A stretch of 37,472 nt of DNA from Anaerolineae bacterium. Its GTDB lineage: Bacteria; Chloroflexota; Anaerolineae; Aggregatilineales; Phototrophicaceae. Numbering within the stretch: the stretch's first letter is position 1; the number at the start of each line of letters is the position of its first letter. The DNA is taken from assembly GCA_013360465.1 (NCBI GenBank), contig JABWBO010000078.1:1-37472 (forward strand), written 5' to 3'. The position numbers and the translations under genes are program-made. Shown here one piece after another: positions 16,037 through 24,828 of the stretch. The notes below the pieces were generated by a model. It searched no databases, was not told where the DNA came from, and saw only the letters and a list, made by a program, of their open reading frames with translations.

Positions 16037-16069
16037 CGCCGAAAGGGGATGATCCCCCTTCGGCGCGCT
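16037..16069 (-). terminator. Intercistronic hairpin between dnaK and dnaJ
   Basis: Arms CGCCGAA (16037-16043) and TTCGGCG (16059-16065) continue after a one-base bulge into GGGG/CCCC with a six-base loop. Read on the minus strand it is followed by TTTGTCC, a weak T run. It could be a leaky terminator or an RNA processing/stability element. Confidence 0.45.
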
Positions 16070-16140
16070 TCTGAATCTCACCGCCGCGCCCGCCCTCGAT
16101 GTCGGGTCCGCCTGCACGGAGGACGGGCGCAGAGCGAGTT

Positions 16141-18036
<1,896 letters not shown>

Positions 18037-18069
18037 GCTCTTCACACTCCCATGCGATTGTGTTCAAGG

Positions 18070-18669
18070 TTACTGCGCGACCCGCACCAGCGCGGGACGC
18101 AAGACGCGATCTCCGACCAGGTAGCCTTTTTGCAGCGTGACGGTGACGGTCCCGGTTTCGAATTCGGGGTTGTCGTCCGTCCCAATCGCCTCGTGCCTGG
18201 ATGGGTCGAAGGGCTGTCCGGTCGGGTCGAGGATGGTGACGCTGTTGTTTTCCAGCACTCTGTAGAATTTGCGCAGGATCATGGCGACGCCGTTGACCCA
18301 GGCGTTCTCCGCCAGGTCTGTCGGCACGGTCCCCATCGCGCGTTCGAAGTCGTCCAGGACCGGCAGGACGGCTTTGAAGGCGTCCCCCGTCGCGTTATCG
18401 CGGCTGGCTTTCATGTCGCGTTCGATCCGCCGCTGATAGTTGGCGAATTCGGCGCGCTCCCGCTGCCATCCTTCGCGGTACTGATCCGCCTGCTCCTGGA
18501 GCTTCTGGTAGGCTTCCAGCGTCACTGTTTCCCCCTCTGCCTTCTGGACGGGCGCGTCTGATGCAGGGGCAGCGTCCTGGGTTGGGGTCCGCTCGGCGCT
18601 GTCTGCGCCGGAAGTATCGGTCTGGGCGACTTCCGCGTCATCACGGGTTTGCGTTTCGGAATTCGTCAC
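18070..18669 (-). CDS. grpE: Nucleotide exchange factor GrpE
   Basis: 199 residues. The acidic, low-complexity N-terminus (about 1-45) is followed by the long dimerising coiled coil (LEAYQKLQEQADQYREGWQRERAEFANYQRRIERD) and the beta domain (VLDDFERAMG, ILRKFYRVLENNSVTILDPTGQPFDPSRHEAIG, VTVTLQKGYLVGDRVLRPALVRVAQ). The start is GTG at 18669 with AGGAG seven bases upstream. It releases ADP from DnaK. It leads the grpE-dnaK-dnaJ operon. No CIRCE element is seen in front of it, but a different dyad is present. Confidence 0.95.
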   Translation of the reverse strand: MTNSETQTRDDAEVAQTDTSGADSAERTPTQDAAPASDAPVQKAEGETVTLEAYQKLQEQADQYREGWQRERAEFANYQRRIERDMKASRDNATGDAFKAVLPVLDDFERAMGTVPTDLAENAWVNGVAMILRKFYRVLENNSVTILDPTGQPFDPSRHEAIGTDDNPEFETGTVTVTLQKGYLVGDRVLRPALVRVAQ

Positions 18670-18716
18670 ACTGCGGCTCCTTCTCCTGCGGTCTGCATCT
18701 GCGATTCAAGACCAGG

Positions 18717-18750
18717 ATGTCCCGAACAATCTATAGCGAAGACGGGACAT
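18717..18750 (-). promoter_or_regulatory. Dyad around a -10-like element upstream of grpE
   Basis: Perfect eight-base arms ATGTCCCG (18717-18724) and CGGGACAT (18743-18750) separated by 18 bases. On the minus strand the spacer contains CTATAGAT, a -10-like hexamer (TATAGA); no good -35 is found. The dyad ends about 48 bases before the grpE start. It could be the operator of the chaperone operon. Confidence 0.4.
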
Positions 18751-18999
18751 GCCCCGCCCTCGACCGTGCAATCTTGTGACAGTCTAGCAGGGGAATCATA
18801 GAATTCCGTTAACGGCGCGCAAGAAGGACGCCAACAACCGCGCCCGCGCCGTGACAGCGGGAATTGGCTGAGCGCGATCTTGACGCCAGAACGCTATAAT
18901 AGAATGAGGTGGGCGGCGCTTCGCGCGCGACTTCGACGTGCAGGCGCTGCCTGACGACACCGGAATGCCGACAGGAACAGTTCAGACCGAGGTGCGCAG
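18751..18999. other. Intergenic region between grpE and the Uma2 remnant
   Basis: Divergent gap. It holds a perfect ten-base palindrome CCGTTAACGG (18806-18815) and a consensus TATAAT on the plus strand (18895-18900) about 100 bases before the Uma2 start; the only TTGACG nearby is spaced nine bases, too close for a -35. No CIRCE-type TTAGCACTC/GAGTGCTAA is present. No gene is seen. Confidence 0.5.
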
Positions 19000-19449
19000 A
19001 TGACGCTGGCAGTGTCTATCCCGATGGCGGAGGAAGCTTTCGACCGCTTCGTCGAGCTGCCGGAAAACCGGGACCGGCTGTTCGAATTCATTGGCGGGGA
19101 GATCCTTGAAGTACCGTCGAATCCTACTTCTTCGAATATTGGCTCAACGATCCTTGGCGAACTATACGTCTATCTCAAACAGAACGACATCGGCTATGTG
19201 ACCGGGGAGGCGGGCGGCTATCGCGTCTCTGGCGAACGCTACGCGCCAGATGTCGCTTTCATCCGCTACGAAAAGGGACCGCTCGCCACCAGCGGCTATC
19301 ACCCTCTGCCGCCCGATCTGGCGGTCGAGGTCGATTTTCCCTCGACGGCTATTCCTTCGCCGCCGCGCCGGACGATCCTTCGTCCGCTGCCGCGCCGCTG
19401 GGCAGGGTGGAATAGACCTGCCGCAGCAGATCGGTCATCAACCCGCTGA
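19000..19449 (+). pseudogene. Truncated Uma2-family (DUF820) nuclease-like gene
   Basis: Residues 1 to about 113 follow the Uma2 family: MAEEAFDRFVELPENRDRLFEFIGGEILEV, a central strand region YVTGEAGGYRVSGERYAPDVAFIR, and PLPPDLAVEV, the last being the acid strand of the PD-(D/E)xK-like core. From about 19340 the frame runs antisense through the 3' end of hrcA and encodes an Arg/Pro-rich tail unlike the family, so the conserved C-terminal Lys/Tyr helix and final strands are missing. Usual length is about 185-200 residues. A GAGGTG ribosome site precedes the ATG, so it could still be expressed, but I regard it as a broken gene. Confidence 0.7.
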
Positions 19450-20458
19450 CGTAGCCGACCACGCCAATCGCCCGCTCGTAATTGATATTGGTCGGTCCCA
19501 GTACGCCGACCGCGCCGCTGACCTGTCCTTCGATGCCGTAGCGGCTCAGCACCATGCTCAAGCGGCTGAGTTCTTCCCACTGCCCGTTCCCGGCGATCAC
19601 CACCTGCACCCGGTTGAGCATCGGCGTCAGTACGTCGTCCAGGATCATGTTCAGGATGGCGCGCTCTTCGATTACCCGAATTGCCTGCTGCGCGCCTTCG
19701 CTGCCGGGGAACAGCGTGACCACCTCTGAGAGTCCGTCGCCGAAGACCTGTCCTGACTGACGCGCGTCGCTCTGCTGCATGGCGTCGGCGACGAGATCGG
19801 CGATGTCGCGTTCCAGTAGGGTCATGCTGGCGCTGCGCACCCGCGCCTCGTTCACCGTCAGATTGCTCAGCAGCGTGTTCAGACGGTCGGCGGTCTCGCT
19901 CAGACGGGCTTGACCGACCGGTTCGGCGAGGGTGAGCATCTGCTGATGCACCATGCCCCCTCGCAGGACCAGCACCATCAGCACCAGCCGCCCATGAATG
20001 GCGATCAGCTCTAGATGCTTGAAGCGGTAGGTGGCGGCGCGCGGCGAGGTGACCAGTGCCGCCGTCTGCGCCACCCGCGCCAGGACGTTCGCCGCCTGCG
20101 CCATCTGCTGTTCGGAAGCCAGAGGCGCCTGCTTGACGCGGTCGTCGATCCAGCGCTGATCGCTGCTGTCCAGTGCATCGCTGTCGCGCTCCTGCACCAG
20201 ATGCATGACGAAATAGCGGTAGCCGGTCGCCGTCGGCACACGCCCGGCGGAGGTGTGCGGCTGCTGGATATAGCCCAATTCTTCCAGGCGCATCATTTCA
20301 TTGCGGATGGTCGCCGAGCTGAACGGCAGGTTGAAGCGATCCACCAGATATTTGGAGCTGACCGGTTCCGGTGAGTGAGTATATGCCTTCACGATGGAGG
20401 ACAGGATCGCTTCTTGCCGCTGGGTAAGTTCTGGGAGAACTGAGTCGTCAGGAGTCAT
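19349..20458 (-). CDS. hrcA: Heat-inducible transcription repressor HrcA
   Basis: 369 residues from ATG at 20458 (MTPDDSVLPELTQRQEAILSSIVKAY); the open frame upstream is not family-like. The N-terminal winged helix is clear: EPVSSKYLVDRFNLPFSSATIRNEMMRLEELGYIQQPHTSAGRVPTATGYRYFV. A GAF-like dimer domain follows with the family's late block YGIEGQVSGAVGVLGPTNINYERAIGVVGYVSGLMTDLL. HrcA represses chaperone operons by binding CIRCE. No Shine-Dalgarno is seen before the ATG. Its 3' end overlaps the Uma2 remnant. It is on the same strand as grpE-dnaK-dnaJ but about 680 bases away from it, not in the usual contiguous operon. Confidence 0.93.
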   Translation of the reverse strand: MTPDDSVLPELTQRQEAILSSIVKAYTHSPEPVSSKYLVDRFNLPFSSATIRNEMMRLEELGYIQQPHTSAGRVPTATGYRYFVMHLVQERDSDALDSSDQRWIDDRVKQAPLASEQQMAQAANVLARVAQTAALVTSPRAATYRFKHLELIAIHGRLVLMVLVLRGGMVHQQMLTLAEPVGQARLSETADRLNTLLSNLTVNEARVRSASMTLLERDIADLVADAMQQSDARQSGQVFGDGLSEVVTLFPGSEGAQQAIRVIEERAILNMILDDVLTPMLNRVQVVIAGNGQWEELSRLSMVLSRYGIEGQVSGAVGVLGPTNINYERAIGVVGYVSGLMTDLLRQVYSTLPSGAAADEGSSGAAAKE

Positions 20459-20504
20459 GCAGTTGTCAAAACATATCTCATCATCGGTGGACTGGCTGTA
20501 TCTC

Positions 20505-20533
20505 ATGGTAGCATAGGGCATACCGGTGGTCAA
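20505..20533 (-). promoter_or_regulatory. Candidate hrcA promoter
   Basis: On the minus strand TTGACC (20528-20533), 17-base spacer, TACCAT (20505-20510). This lies 47 bases before the hrcA ATG and inside the 103-base divergent gap shared with trxA. Confidence 0.45.
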
Positions 20534-20561
20534 AACGGTCATCGAAGGAGTATAGAGGTCA

Positions 20562-20885
20562 ATGGGCAGCAAGACGTTTGAAGTGAACCAGTTCGACGAA
20601 CAGGTCCTGAAGTCTGAAAAGCCGGTGCTGGTGGATTTCTGGGCGGAATGGTGCGGTCCCTGTCGGATGATCGCCCCGGTCGTCGATCAGATTGCGACGG
20701 AATATGGCGAGCAGCTCAAGGTTGGCAAGCTGGACGCCGACCAGTACCCGGAAGTGCTTCAATCCTACGGCATCATGGGCATTCCGACGCTGATCCTCTT
20801 CAAGGGCGGCAAGCCGGTCGTGCGCATCACCGGATTCCAGAACAAAGAGCGGATCACCGCGCAGCTCAAGCCGCATCTGAGCTGA
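20562..20885 (+). CDS. trxA: Thioredoxin
   Basis: 107 residues, a complete single-domain thioredoxin: VLVDFWAEWCGPCRMIAPVVDQIA with the WCGPC active site, KLDADQYPEVLQSYGIMGIPTLILFKGGKPV with the cis-Pro, and a C-terminal amphipathic helix. GAAGGAG lies upstream of ATG 20562. It is the general cytoplasmic dithiol reductant and the likely electron donor to CcdA. It is divergent from hrcA and ends at a clear terminator. Confidence 0.96.
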   Translation: MGSKTFEVNQFDEQVLKSEKPVLVDFWAEWCGPCRMIAPVVDQIATEYGEQLKVGKLDADQYPEVLQSYGIMGIPTLILFKGGKPVVRITGFQNKERITAQLKPHLS

Positions 20886-20909
20886 AGCAGGACGCCTGAG
20901 GCGAGTCAC

Positions 20910-20943
20910 AGGGCGAGGGGGAGCGATCCTCCTCGCCCTTTTG
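20910..20943 (+). terminator. Intrinsic terminator after trxA
   Basis: Arms AGGGCGAGGGGGA (20910-20922) and TCCTCCTCGCCCT (20927-20939), 13 pairs with one G-T wobble, closed by a GCGA tetraloop and followed by TTT. It lies 25 bases after the trxA stop and just before the end of the convergent oxidoreductase gene. Confidence 0.85.
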
Positions 20944-20951
20944 ATTCCGGC

Positions 20952-21941
20952 TCAGGCGGCGGCGCGCGGCGGCGCGCCCGCCACCATGAGGATGACGCTG
21001 CCCTTCTTGCGCCCGGTCTCGACATAGCGATGCGCTTCGGCTGCCTGTTCCAGTGGATAGCGCCGGTCGATCACCGCGCGCAGCCTGCCCGCCGTGAACA
21101 GGTCGGCGAGGAAGGTGAGGTTCTGCTTGTTCTGCTGGAGTCCCGCCGCCGTGAACTTCGCTTTGCGTCCTCCAAACAAGGAGGTGCGCAGCATGTCGAA
21201 GACGATGGACAGGCTGGGGATCGTCGAGAGGTAGACCCCGTGCCGGGTCAGCGCGCCTTTGCAGCGCGAAAAGCTGCTCTTGCCGACGGCATCGAAGATG
21301 ATGTCGTAGGTTTGACCGGTGCGGGTGTAGTCGGTGCGGGTGTAGTCGATCACCACATCCGCGCCCAGCGCCTTCACCAGTTCGATGTTGGCGGCGCTGC
21401 ATACCCCGGTGACCTGTGCGCCGAACAGCTTGGCAAGCTGGACGGCGTAAGCGCCGACCGCGCCGGATGCGCCGTTGATCAGCACGCGCGCGCCGGGCTG
21501 AAGTTTCGCCGTGTCCCTCAGAAAGGTCAGCGCGGTGGGCGCGCCATCGCACACGCCGACGGCTTCTTCGTAGGTCATGCCAGCGGGTTTGACGACGACC
21601 GGCTTGTCCTCCGGCAGGCACAGGTAGTCGGCATGTGCCCCAAAACGATCAGGACTCATGCCAAAGACCTGATCTCCCGGCTTGAACAGCGTCACCGCCG
21701 CCCCGACAGCTTCGACCTCTCCGGCGAATTCGACCCCCAGGGTCGAAAGACGGGGTTTTCTCAGCCCGTAAAGGAGCCGGACGATGAACGGGTTGCCCTG
21801 GCGGAAGGCGGTGTCTGATGGTCCCACGACCGCCGCATGGACCCGGATCAGGACCTCTTTGTCTTTCGGGGTCGGCTTGGCGACTTCCTGAAGTTCCAGG
21901 ACGTCCGGCGAACCGTAGCGCATGGAAATAACTGCCTGCAT
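20952..21941 (-). CDS. Zinc-independent MDR-family NAD(P)-dependent oxidoreductase (quinone reductase-like)
   Basis: 329 residues. The N-terminal GroES-like domain (MQAVISMRYGSPDVLELQEVAKPTPKDKEVLIRVHAAVVGPSDTAFR) and LGVEFAGEVEAVG are typical; none of the catalytic zinc cysteine/histidine pattern is present. The nucleotide fold has VLINGASGAVGAYAVQLAKLFGAQVTGVCS, the AxGxxG loop of NADPH quinone oxidoreductases. Substrate unknown. AGGAGGA sits five bases before ATG 21941. The sequence VIDYTRTDYTRTGQTYD holds a five-residue tandem duplication in the region after the Rossmann beta-alpha-beta unit. Confidence 0.88.
   Translation of the reverse strand: MQAVISMRYGSPDVLELQEVAKPTPKDKEVLIRVHAAVVGPSDTAFRQGNPFIVRLLYGLRKPRLSTLGVEFAGEVEAVGAAVTLFKPGDQVFGMSPDRFGAHADYLCLPEDKPVVVKPAGMTYEEAVGVCDGAPTALTFLRDTAKLQPGARVLINGASGAVGAYAVQLAKLFGAQVTGVCSAANIELVKALGADVVIDYTRTDYTRTGQTYDIIFDAVGKSSFSRCKGALTRHGVYLSTIPSLSIVFDMLRTSLFGGRKAKFTAAGLQQNKQNLTFLADLFTAGRLRAVIDRRYPLEQAAEAHRYVETGRKKGSVILMVAGAPPRAAA
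21318..21347. repeat. 15-bp perfect tandem duplication within the oxidoreductase gene
   Basis: Two identical copies of GGTGCGGGTGTAGTC (21318-21332 and 21333-21347) add five residues (DYTRT) in frame. The exactness suggests a recent slippage or duplication event. Confidence 0.9.
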
Positions 21942-22090
21942 GATATTCCTCCTGTTTCAGCGGGTTTCCGCTGGTGATGAAGCTGAGCGAAAAGTCGTGC
22001 ATAGAACCGGGCGACATGCTGCTTGCGCATGGGCTTTCTGGGTACAAACTCGATTGTGTGCTGGCTGGCAGGGGAGGTCAGACCTTCAGG

Positions 22091-22309
22091 TCAGGGCGCA
22101 TCTTCCAGGTAGAAAACCTCCTCCAGGGGCAGGTTGAAGACGATGGCGATGCGGAATGCCAGTTCCAGCGAAGGCGTGTACTGTTCTTTTTCGATGGCGA
22201 CGATGGTCTGCCGCGTCACGCCGACCTGTTCCGCAAGCTGCTGCTGAGTCATTTCATCGTGATTGAAGCGCAGCCTGCGGACATTGTTGTGAATGACGAT
22301 CTGGCGCAA
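22091..22309 (-). CDS. XRE-family small transcriptional regulator
   Basis: 72 residues, nearly all one helix-turn-helix domain: NVRRLRFNHDEMTQQQLAEQVGVTRQTIVAIEKEQYTPSLELAFRIAIVFNLPLEEVFYLED. The recognition helix VTRQTIVAIEK and the closing LEEVF(Y) are those of the YozG-like minimal XRE regulators. The start is TTG at 22309, one base after the stop of the membrane-protein gene, with a G-rich stretch six bases upstream, so coupling is likely. It would act as a dimer on a short palindrome; one lies in the operon promoter. Confidence 0.9.
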   Translation of the reverse strand: MRQIVIHNNVRRLRFNHDEMTQQQLAEQVGVTRQTIVAIEKEQYTPSLELAFRIAIVFNLPLEEVFYLEDAP

Positions 22310-22310
22310 T

Positions 22311-22757
22311 TCAGACCCCCCGTCGATAGAAATACAGCTCCGACAGCTCCGAAACCATCTCGGAAACGACGCCGGAGATGAAGAACACGATGAACATGGC
22401 GACGGGCGGGATATCGAACGCCAGCGTCGTCATGCCCAGGGCGAAGCCGACGATGAATACCAGGGTCGAATTGCGCGTGGCTTTCAAGCTGATCAGCCTG
22501 TCGCGTTCGTCGGTGAACTCCGGCTCTTCGACGCGCGTGGCGATGGTGTTAAGGATGCTGAAAAGCACAATGATGAGGATGCGCGCCACGATGGTCACCG
22601 GGATGAGGATCGCGAAGACTGTCCCCCAGTACTTGAAGACTTCCGGCGAATAGGCATTCCCCTCCGGGTAGCGCTGAAGCATGTACGAGAAGTACAGCCC
22701 CCAGATGACTGCCGTGCTGAGAACGGAGACGATGGCGCGTCTTTCCTGATACGACAT
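22311..22757 (-). CDS. Small multi-pass membrane protein paired with an XRE regulator
   Basis: 148 residues with four hydrophobic helices: IVSVLSTAVIWGLYFSYML, YWGTVFAILIPVTIVARILIIVLFSIL, TLVFIVGFALGMTTLAF and PPVAMFIVFFISGVVSEMVSELSEL, with a charged loop EEPEFTDERDRLISLKA between helices two and three. The order membrane protein then YozG-like regulator recurs in many bacteria and archaea; the membrane partner is usually uncharacterised. GGAAG lies about nine bases before the ATG. Function unknown; sensing of membrane state and control of the regulator is only a guess. Confidence 0.75.
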   Translation of the reverse strand: MSYQERRAIVSVLSTAVIWGLYFSYMLQRYPEGNAYSPEVFKYWGTVFAILIPVTIVARILIIVLFSILNTIATRVEEPEFTDERDRLISLKATRNSTLVFIVGFALGMTTLAFDIPPVAMFIVFFISGVVSEMVSELSELYFYRRGV

Positions 22758-22819
22758 GGGTGCATTCTTCCTTTCTGACTATCTGCGCTGGCTGCCTGCC
22801 AGTGCGTCGTGTTAGCTTT

Positions 22820-22857
22820 ACTTTACATAAAGTATCATTGAACGTACATTGTGTCAA
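22820..22857 (-). promoter_or_regulatory. Promoter and operator of the membrane protein/XRE operon
   Basis: On the minus strand TTGACA (22852-22857), 17-base spacer, TACTTT (22829-22834). A perfect dyad ACTTTA-CA-TAAAGT (22820-22833) overlaps the -10 and the likely start point, the classic place for repression by a small XRE dimer. The open frame begins about 63 bases downstream. Confidence 0.6.
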
Positions 22858-22972
22858 GTATACCAGACACTCTTTGGGAAAACTGACCAATAGAAACCCG
22901 CAAAGATGTCTCTTGACCTCTGTTTGGCTCTGGACTAACCTTATGGGTCGCGCTCGCCAATACGATCACCCA

Positions 22973-23001
22973 TTGCATTAGAACCAAAGTTCTAGTATAC
23001 T
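22973..23001 (+). promoter_or_regulatory. Promoter of the ABC exporter operon with an embedded dyad
   Basis: TTGCAT (22973-22978), 17-base spacer, TATACT (22996-23001). The spacer contains the perfect dyad TAGAAC-CAAA-GTTCTA (22979-22994), filling the space between the two hexamers. A protein bound there would block polymerase, so drug-responsive repression is likely. AAGGAGGG follows at 23026-23033 before the ATG. Confidence 0.65.
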
Positions 23002-23037
23002 GATAGGTCTGCACATGCATCCTGCAAGGAGGGACTG

Positions 23038-24816
23038 ATGGCTCACCGCAGTGAGTTCACGGTGGCGTCTGCCTACCCCTACAACCGCCGCAGCGCGGTC
23101 CGCTGGATACTGTCTCACGTTGGACGGTATAAACTGCTCCTCATTGGCATCGCAGTCTTCTATCTGATCGCCTGGTCCGCCTACTCTTATGGGCGCGTAC
23201 TGATCGGCGCCGCCGCCGGGGAAATCCTGAACCCGACGGACGGCGGCTTAGCCCGCGTCGCCCTGACGATCCTGCTGGTCCTGATGATCGACAGCATCTC
23301 GGCGTTGATCGCTTCGCTGTCGCTGCAAACCGTCGGTCAGCGGCTGGAACGGGACTCGCGCGAGGAGCTGTACACCAGCCTGCTCGGCAAGAGCCAGACC
23401 TTCCACGACCGTCAGCGGGTGGGCGACATCATGGCGCGGGCGACCGACGACGTGCAGATGATGAACGGCATGATCAATCCCGGCGTCCTGTTCATCTTCG
23501 AGACGGTCCTGGGCATCGTCGTGCCCCTCTTCTGGATCGCCACCGTGCGGGTCGAACTGCTGCTGGTCCCGCTGATCTTCGTCGGTACATACATCGTCAC
23601 CGTGCGGGCATACTCGCGGCGGCTCAACCCGGTCGTCGGCAACCAGCGCATGGCGTTCGGCATGATGAACGCCGGGCTGGAAGAGACCATCTCTGGCATC
23701 GAAGTCGTGAAGGCGAGCGCGCAGGAGATGTTCGAGCGGCGCAAGTTCCGCGACAACGCCAAGCGCTTCCGCGACTACTTCGCGCAGCAGGGGCGCATCG
23801 AAGCAGGCTACCTGCCGACTCTCTTCTACGCCTTCGCCATGGGGCTGGGCTTCCTGCACTGCATGGTGCTGTACGGTCAGGGGACGCTGACCCTGCCGGA
23901 CGTGATCGCCGTGACCGGGCTGCTGGCGACCCTGCGCTTCCCCATCTTCATCTCGATCTTCTCGTTCTCGCTGGTGCAGCTGGGCATCGCCAGCGCCGAG
24001 CGCGTGCTGAAGATCATCAACGACGAAGCCGACCTGGACGAGAACGCCGGCGGCTATCACGAGACGATGCGCGGCGAAATCGTCTTCGAGAACGTCAGCT
24101 TCGGCTATGAGGATGGCATGGTCCTGGAAGATGTCTCGTTCCACGTCAAGCCGGGCGAGACCATCGCCATCGTCGGTCAGACCGGATCGGGCAAGAGTAC
24201 GCTGACCGACCTGATCAACCGGACGTACGACGTGACGGCGGGGCGCATCCTGATCGACGGTATGGATGTGCGCGAGTGGGGCATGGCGGCGCTGCGTTCG
24301 CAGATCTCCAAGATCGAGCAGGACGTGTTCCTGTTCTCGCGCACCCTCGCCGAAAATATCGCCTTCGGCGCGCCCGACACGCCGCAGGCGGAGATCGAAC
24401 GGGCGGCGCACGAGGCGCAGGCGCATGACTTCATCACGTCCTTCAAGGACGGCTATCAGACGATGGTCGGCGAGCGCGGCGTAACCCTTTCCGGCGGGCA
24501 GCGGCAGCGCATCGCCCTGGCGCGGGCGTTCCTGACCAACCCGCGCATCCTCATCCTCGACGACTCGACCAGCGCCATCGACAGCGCGACCGAAGACGAG
24601 ATCCAGAAGGCGATCCGGCGGGCGCAGCAGGGGCGAACGACGCTCTTGATCACCCACCGCCTGTCGCAGATCCGCTGGGCAGATCACATCCTGCTGCTGG
24701 AGGATGGGCGCGTCACCGCCTATGGCAATCACGAGTCTCTGCTGCGGAAGTCGGCGCAGTATCGGCGCATCTTCGCCCGTTACGATGTGGAACTACCGCC
24801 GCTCGAAGCGGCATAA
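23038..24816 (+). CDS. Heterodimeric ABC exporter subunit with degenerate Walker B
   Basis: 592 residues: six transmembrane helices (about 1-330) fused to one nucleotide-binding domain. Walker A is GQTGSGKST (about 379-387), the signature LSGGQRQRIALARA is canonical (about 484), and Walker B is ILILDDSTSAID with Asp509 where the catalytic Glu normally stands; the H-loop is ITHRLS. This matches the degenerate-site subunit of exporters like TM287/288, LmrCD or BmrCD. With the next gene it forms a full exporter with one inert and one active ATP site. Drugs or lipids are likely substrates. Its ribosome site AAGGAGGG is strong. Confidence 0.9.
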   Translation: MAHRSEFTVASAYPYNRRSAVRWILSHVGRYKLLLIGIAVFYLIAWSAYSYGRVLIGAAAGEILNPTDGGLARVALTILLVLMIDSISALIASLSLQTVGQRLERDSREELYTSLLGKSQTFHDRQRVGDIMARATDDVQMMNGMINPGVLFIFETVLGIVVPLFWIATVRVELLLVPLIFVGTYIVTVRAYSRRLNPVVGNQRMAFGMMNAGLEETISGIEVVKASAQEMFERRKFRDNAKRFRDYFAQQGRIEAGYLPTLFYAFAMGLGFLHCMVLYGQGTLTLPDVIAVTGLLATLRFPIFISIFSFSLVQLGIASAERVLKIINDEADLDENAGGYHETMRGEIVFENVSFGYEDGMVLEDVSFHVKPGETIAIVGQTGSGKSTLTDLINRTYDVTAGRILIDGMDVREWGMAALRSQISKIEQDVFLFSRTLAENIAFGAPDTPQAEIERAAHEAQAHDFITSFKDGYQTMVGERGVTLSGGQRQRIALARAFLTNPRILILDDSTSAIDSATEDEIQKAIRRAQQGRTTLLITHRLSQIRWADHILLLEDGRVTAYGNHESLLRKSAQYRRIFARYDVELPPLEAA

Positions 24817-24828
24817 GGAGCGAAGCGC

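Noticed and set aside
18670-18999. CIRCE element expected for HrcA
   Set aside because: I looked for TTAGCACTC/GAGTGCTAA on both strands here and upstream of hrcA and did not find it.
22913-22941. TTGACC with 17-base spacer and TAACCT as a second ABC promoter
   Set aside because: The -10 is poor and a much better promoter lies closer to the gene.
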